64,000 bases of DNA, taken from Cytophagales bacterium. GTDB lineage: Bacteria; Bacteroidota; Bacteroidia; Cytophagales; Spirosomataceae. Below are positions 60,995 through 64,000 of the stretch, one piece after another. The notes under the pieces were generated by a model that made no database searches, was not told where the DNA came from, and saw only the letters and a list, made by a program, of their open reading frames with translations. Position 1 is the stretch's first letter. Every line of letters starts with the position of its first letter. The stretch covers positions 1 through 64,000 of the forward strand of contig JAAFJE010000021.1 of NCBI GenBank assembly GCA_013298025.1, written 5' to 3'. Both the position numbers and the translations under genes were made by a program.

Positions 60995-61591
60995 TTAACG
61001 ATTAAAATACAAGAAAATAAACAAATATAGCCACAACAGGTCTAAAAAATGCCAATAAGTAGCACACAATTGAATACGGTTGAGCTTGTTGGCGTGAATG
61101 CTGTGTTTGAATGCCGAAACCAATGACACCAACAGTACAATCAGTCCCGAAACAACGTGCAAGCCGTGCAATCCTACAAAAACATATATCCAAGAGGCCG
61201 CCACATCGCTACCAGCAAAATACAATTTATGAGCGATAAGGTCAGAAAAACCATAAACCTGCATTACTAAAAAAGCCACTCCGAATACAAAAGTAATAGA
61301 AATTGCTATTTTGAGTAAACTGAAATTATCTTTTTTTGCTGCCAACAAAGCTGTGTGCATAAAAACACTACTCACCAACAGCACCGCCGTAGAGTACATC
61401 AATATGCTAGGCAACTCAAATTCGTGCCATTTGCCCTCTGCTTTTTGAACCAAATACCCTGATGTCCAGCCCGCAAACATCATCGTAATCGACGCAATAC
61501 CCAACCAAAGCATAAACTTCTGCGGGTTCATTGCCATAGGCTTTACGGGTTGTTCGCTTAAATCAATATCTTTTAAATGTTCTTGTATCAT
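60995..61591 (-). CDS. Cytochrome c oxidase subunit III (198 residues)
   Basis: Shorter paralogue with five helices and the motifs KFMLWLGIASITMMFAGWTS, YVFVGLHGLHVVSGLIVL and YWHFLDLLWLYLFIFLYF. It lacks the extended loop found in the longer copy. It lies 32 bp after ctaB and 74 bp before the longer subunit III gene. Confidence 0.92.
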   Translation of the reverse strand: MIQEHLKDIDLSEQPVKPMAMNPQKFMLWLGIASITMMFAGWTSGYLVQKAEGKWHEFELPSILMYSTAVLLVSSVFMHTALLAAKKDNFSLLKIAISITFVFGVAFLVMQVYGFSDLIAHKLYFAGSDVAASWIYVFVGLHGLHVVSGLIVLLVSLVSAFKHSIHANKLNRIQLCATYWHFLDLLWLYLFIFLYFNR

Positions 61592-61623
61592 GGTTTTGTT
61601 GAATTTTATTTTAATCCCTTCGT

Positions 61624-62511
61624 TTATACCTTGTCCATTAAATACGCAATTTGTACAATAGGTAAATAAATAAATGAGCCGAACATCATCATCAATGCAG
61701 ACTTATCAGTTGGCTTCATCATCAGATAAAAGGTTTGAGATAAAAACAAGATTCCGCATAGTACGGCAATCATTGCCGAATTTACGCCCGTCATGTTAAG
61801 TAAATAAGGAACGAATCCGCAGGGTACCAAAAAGAGTGTATAAATCATAATGGTAATAGCCGTGCGTAAATCTTTATGGCCATTGTTTGGCAACATTTTA
61901 AAACCTGCCCGTTGATAATCATCGTCTGCCACCCAAGCAATAGCCCAGAAATGTGGAAATTGCCAAAAAAACTGAATAGCAAACAAAATCCCTGGCTCTA
62001 AACCAAAATGATTTGTGGCAGCTACCCAACCAATCATCGGAGGAAAAGCCCCCGGTATAGCTCCTACAAACACCGAAATAGGACCAACTCGTTTGAGGGG
62101 TGTATAAACAAAACCATACAGAAAGAACGAAAGAATACTCAGTAAGCCAGCTTTGGCATTAAATACCGTAAATAAAATACTCGTAGCCAATATCAACAGC
62201 ACCAAGCCAAAAAAAGCCGACTCTTTTACACTCAATCTTTCGGTAGGTAATGGCCTCACCTTGGTTCGTTTCATCAATTTATCAAGGTCCTTCTCGATAA
62301 TTTGATTGACAATGTTGGCAGCCCCAGTAATAAACATCCCTGCAAGGCTTATCCACATCAACTCAGACCAATCTATTACATCTACCGCTAATGAATACCC
62401 AAAAGCCCCAGAAAAAGCCACTAAGCCTGATAATCTAAATTTCATCAACTCAAAATACGCCCTTGCTTTCCCAGCAATACCAATTGAGCTGTTTTCTTCT
62501 GTTGTAACCAT
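61624..62511 (-). CDS. ctaB: Protoheme IX farnesyltransferase (heme O synthase)
   Basis: CtaB adds a farnesyl group to heme B. The 295-residue protein has nine helices and both prenyltransferase Asp motifs: NIVNQIIEKDLDKLMKRTKV (NxxxDxxxD) and WAIAWVADDDYQRAGFKML. It lies 3 bp after ctaA, so they are co-translated and together make heme A for the oxidase. Confidence 0.96.
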   Translation of the reverse strand: MVTTEENSSIGIAGKARAYFELMKFRLSGLVAFSGAFGYSLAVDVIDWSELMWISLAGMFITGAANIVNQIIEKDLDKLMKRTKVRPLPTERLSVKESAFFGLVLLILATSILFTVFNAKAGLLSILSFFLYGFVYTPLKRVGPISVFVGAIPGAFPPMIGWVAATNHFGLEPGILFAIQFFWQFPHFWAIAWVADDDYQRAGFKMLPNNGHKDLRTAITIMIYTLFLVPCGFVPYLLNMTGVNSAMIAVLCGILFLSQTFYLMMKPTDKSALMMMFGSFIYLPIVQIAYLMDKV

Positions 62512-62514
62512 TTG

Positions 62515-63489
62515 TTACTGTACGTCTAAAATCTTTTGTTTGTAAAAAACCTTTTCGGCATTCAATAGTAAAATCACTACAAACTGAATACCTAAAGAAA
62601 TAATCGCCAAGGTCAAATGAATCGGCTGTATGAAAGCTGGCACAGCAAAATAAGCCATGATAGCTCCCGAAACTATTTCAACGACAACCAATACAACCAA
62701 TGCACGAAAGAATTTATAAATGATACCGCCTTGTTGAATGTTTCTTCTTAGCTGTACCAATAAATAAATATGTAATGCCAAAATCACCAACGAGAAAGAA
62801 CGATGCACATAAAAAGAAACACCGAGTTGTTCTATCCATGTTGCTCTGTTGTAGCCAAAAATCGGGTTGGCTACGATTTTATCTATAGCTTCTCTTACTT
62901 GAGTTCCCAGCAATACCTGTGCTGTGGCCAATGTAAGCGTAAGCAGTAATAGCTTATTCAAAAAAGGTTTGTTTTGCACGGTTTCGGTAACGATTACCTC
63001 CGACCAAGCTCTTGCTATGGCATACAACAACACAAATACAACCAAAATCGCCAATAGCATGTGTGCCGTAACGACACCGGGTTTTAAAAATGAATCAACT
63101 ACAAATTTACCTAAAGCGGCATTTGCACCAATAAGTACAACGGCTAAAAAAGAAAGGTAAATCAACCATTTATCTTTTTTACGAAAAGTAAATGATGCTA
63201 AAAAAACACCCAACACCACTATCCCTGTCAATGCACCAACCAACCTGTTTACGTATTCAATCCATGTTTTTACAGCGTTAAATTCTACTTCTCCATGAAG
63301 CTTTGCTGCATAAATTTCTTGATAGTTGTCAGGCAGTTGACTTACTTCTGTTGGTGGTATCCACATCCCAAAACATTTGGGCCAATCTGGGCACCCCATG
63401 CCTGAGCCAGTACTTCGTACAATTCCACCAGCCAATACCAGTATGTAAATTGCAACAATTGTAACAAGACCAAGCTTACGAAACAACAT
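62515..63489 (-). CDS. ctaA: Heme A synthase
   Basis: CtaA oxidises heme O to heme A. The 324-residue protein has eight helices; conserved residues are visible in RSTGSGMGCPDWPKCFG (periplasmic Cys pair), WIEYVNRLVGALTG, VTAHMLLAILVV, YVHRSFSLVILALHIY and PIHLTLAIISLG, which carry the heme-binding histidines. It is the start of the ctaA-ctaB-subunit III run. Confidence 0.95.
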   Translation of the reverse strand: MLFRKLGLVTIVAIYILVLAGGIVRSTGSGMGCPDWPKCFGMWIPPTEVSQLPDNYQEIYAAKLHGEVEFNAVKTWIEYVNRLVGALTGIVVLGVFLASFTFRKKDKWLIYLSFLAVVLIGANAALGKFVVDSFLKPGVVTAHMLLAILVVFVLLYAIARAWSEVIVTETVQNKPFLNKLLLLTLTLATAQVLLGTQVREAIDKIVANPIFGYNRATWIEQLGVSFYVHRSFSLVILALHIYLLVQLRRNIQQGGIIYKFFRALVVLVVVEIVSGAIMAYFAVPAFIQPIHLTLAIISLGIQFVVILLLNAEKVFYKQKILDVQ

Positions 63490-63562
63490 AATAATTGTAC
63501 TTTATATGGATTTAAAAAGGGTACATTCTTAGAAAAATATAATTATGTAAACCCTGAAAATA

Positions 63563-63615
63563 AAACTTGAGAATGTGTTGGTAAAACTTTTGATGCCAAC
63601 AACATTCTCAAGTTT
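63563..63615 (-). terminator. Terminator after subunit I
   Basis: Long stem ACTTGAGAATGT(G)TTGG / CCAA(CA)ACATTCTCAAGT with an internal bulge and a ~14-nt loop, T-rich beyond it on the minus strand. It ends the unit containing subunit I and separates it from ctaA. Confidence 0.75.
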
Positions 63616-63628
63616 ATATCAATATATC

Positions 63629-64000
63629 TTAGTGAGAGTAAACACTGTTTTGTGTGTCTAACAAACCATCGATTTCTTTTTCATTTTCAATCTCTTCGGT
63701 TTCCTCTGGTAAGTTCGACTCAGGAGTTGCCGAGAACGGAACATTTTGAGGAATAAAGTCAACCGCTGCACCTGGCTTGCTGTAGTCGTAAGGCCAACGA
63801 TAAACCGCAGGAATTTCGCCAGGCCAGTTGCCGTGACCAACGATTACAGGAGTTGTCCACTCTAATGTAGTCGAGTTCCAAGGGTTTTGCGTAGCTTTTT
63901 TACCTTTGAAGATTGAGTAGAAGAAGTTGAATGCAAAAATTGCTTGTGCAGAGAAAGTGATGATCGCTGCAATTGAGATGAATGCGTTCAAATCTGCGAA
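63629..64000 (-). CDS. Cytochrome c oxidase subunit I, C-terminal part (cut by window edge)
   Basis: The frame is open to the window end, so only the last ~123 residues are seen: the final membrane helix (FISIAAIITFSAQAIFAFNF), the signature NPWNSTTLEWTTP and HGNWPGEIPAVYRWPYDYS, and an acidic tail rich in Glu. These phrases are typical of aa3-type subunit I in Bacteroidota. The heme and copper ligands lie outside the window. Confidence 0.9.
   Translation of the reverse strand, partial: FADLNAFISIAAIITFSAQAIFAFNFFYSIFKGKKATQNPWNSTTLEWTTPVIVGHGNWPGEIPAVYRWPYDYSKPGAAVDFIPQNVPFSATPESNLPEETEEIENEKEIDGLLDTQNSVYSH

Overview
The window looks like chromosomal DNA of a Bacteroidota bacterium, most likely of the order Cytophagales. 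Several things point there: strong promoters read TTG-N17..19-TAnnTTTG (clearest upstream of the tRNA/tuf cluster), Shine-Dalgarno sites are mostly absent, and the gene set is typical of the group (PiT plus DUF2490 pair, DUF5117-type metalloprotease, LytTR protein with an N-terminal membrane half, ThuA, short ComEC, aa3 oxidase cluster with tandem subunit III genes). Genus cannot be fixed from this window alone. Genes are densely packed on both strands, with palindromic terminators between convergent units.

Layout. 1-1150: an accessory patch holding the tail of one gene, an orphan Hint/toxin C-terminal module and its candidate immunity gene. 1171-20969: housekeeping genes (TPR protein, RhlE-like helicase, RuvB, GlpF, Dxs, two rhomboid proteases, CysS, a solitary HEPN protein, a GNAT-like protein, a PfkB kinase, PurM, a cysteine-free HemB, PiT plus DUF2490, a membrane metallophosphoesterase). 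21195-23527: a type II restriction-modification island of the NgoBV/NlaIV kind (predicted target GGNNCC) with a DUF6471 gene. 23781-29327: a very large lipoprotein alpha-2-macroglobulin with an intact thioester. 29397-33273: MscS channel, then the conserved translation/transcription cluster tRNA-Tyr, tRNA-Gly, tRNA-Thr, tuf, tRNA-Trp, secE, nusG (minus strand), ended by a terminator instead of running on into rplK. 33438-36386: beta-barrel protein, anti-sigma-like protein and ECF sigma factor. 36512-50462: MurI, M19 dipeptidase, AraC regulator divergent from a GH29 fucosidase, a SNF2 helicase with two SWIM motifs, ComEC and a zinc metalloprotease.

50587-58345 is the most mobile stretch. A TrmH-family methyltransferase gene sits in what reads as a single integron-type gene cassette (51378-52120). 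Its removal in silico restores the end of the neighbouring epimerase gene exactly. Further on, a 180-bp MITE with 16-17 bp inverted ends and 9-10 bp target duplication has landed in the loop of the terminator of a two-gene operon that encodes a coiled-coil protein and a membrane-anchored PspA/Vipp1-like protein. Two small secreted paralogues lie in tandem between these. 58076-64000 is the cytochrome c oxidase assembly and structural cluster (minus strand): subunit I (cut by the window edge), CtaA, CtaB, two subunit III proteins, subunit IV, SCO, DUF420 and a small CxxC protein.

There is no CRISPR array, rRNA operon, prophage or complete insertion sequence. The best leads for something undescribed are the lone cassette at the epimerase/LytTR junction, the MITE in a terminator loop, the coiled-coil/PspA-like gene pair, the toxin C-terminal domain with its immunity gene, and the secreted paralogue pair.
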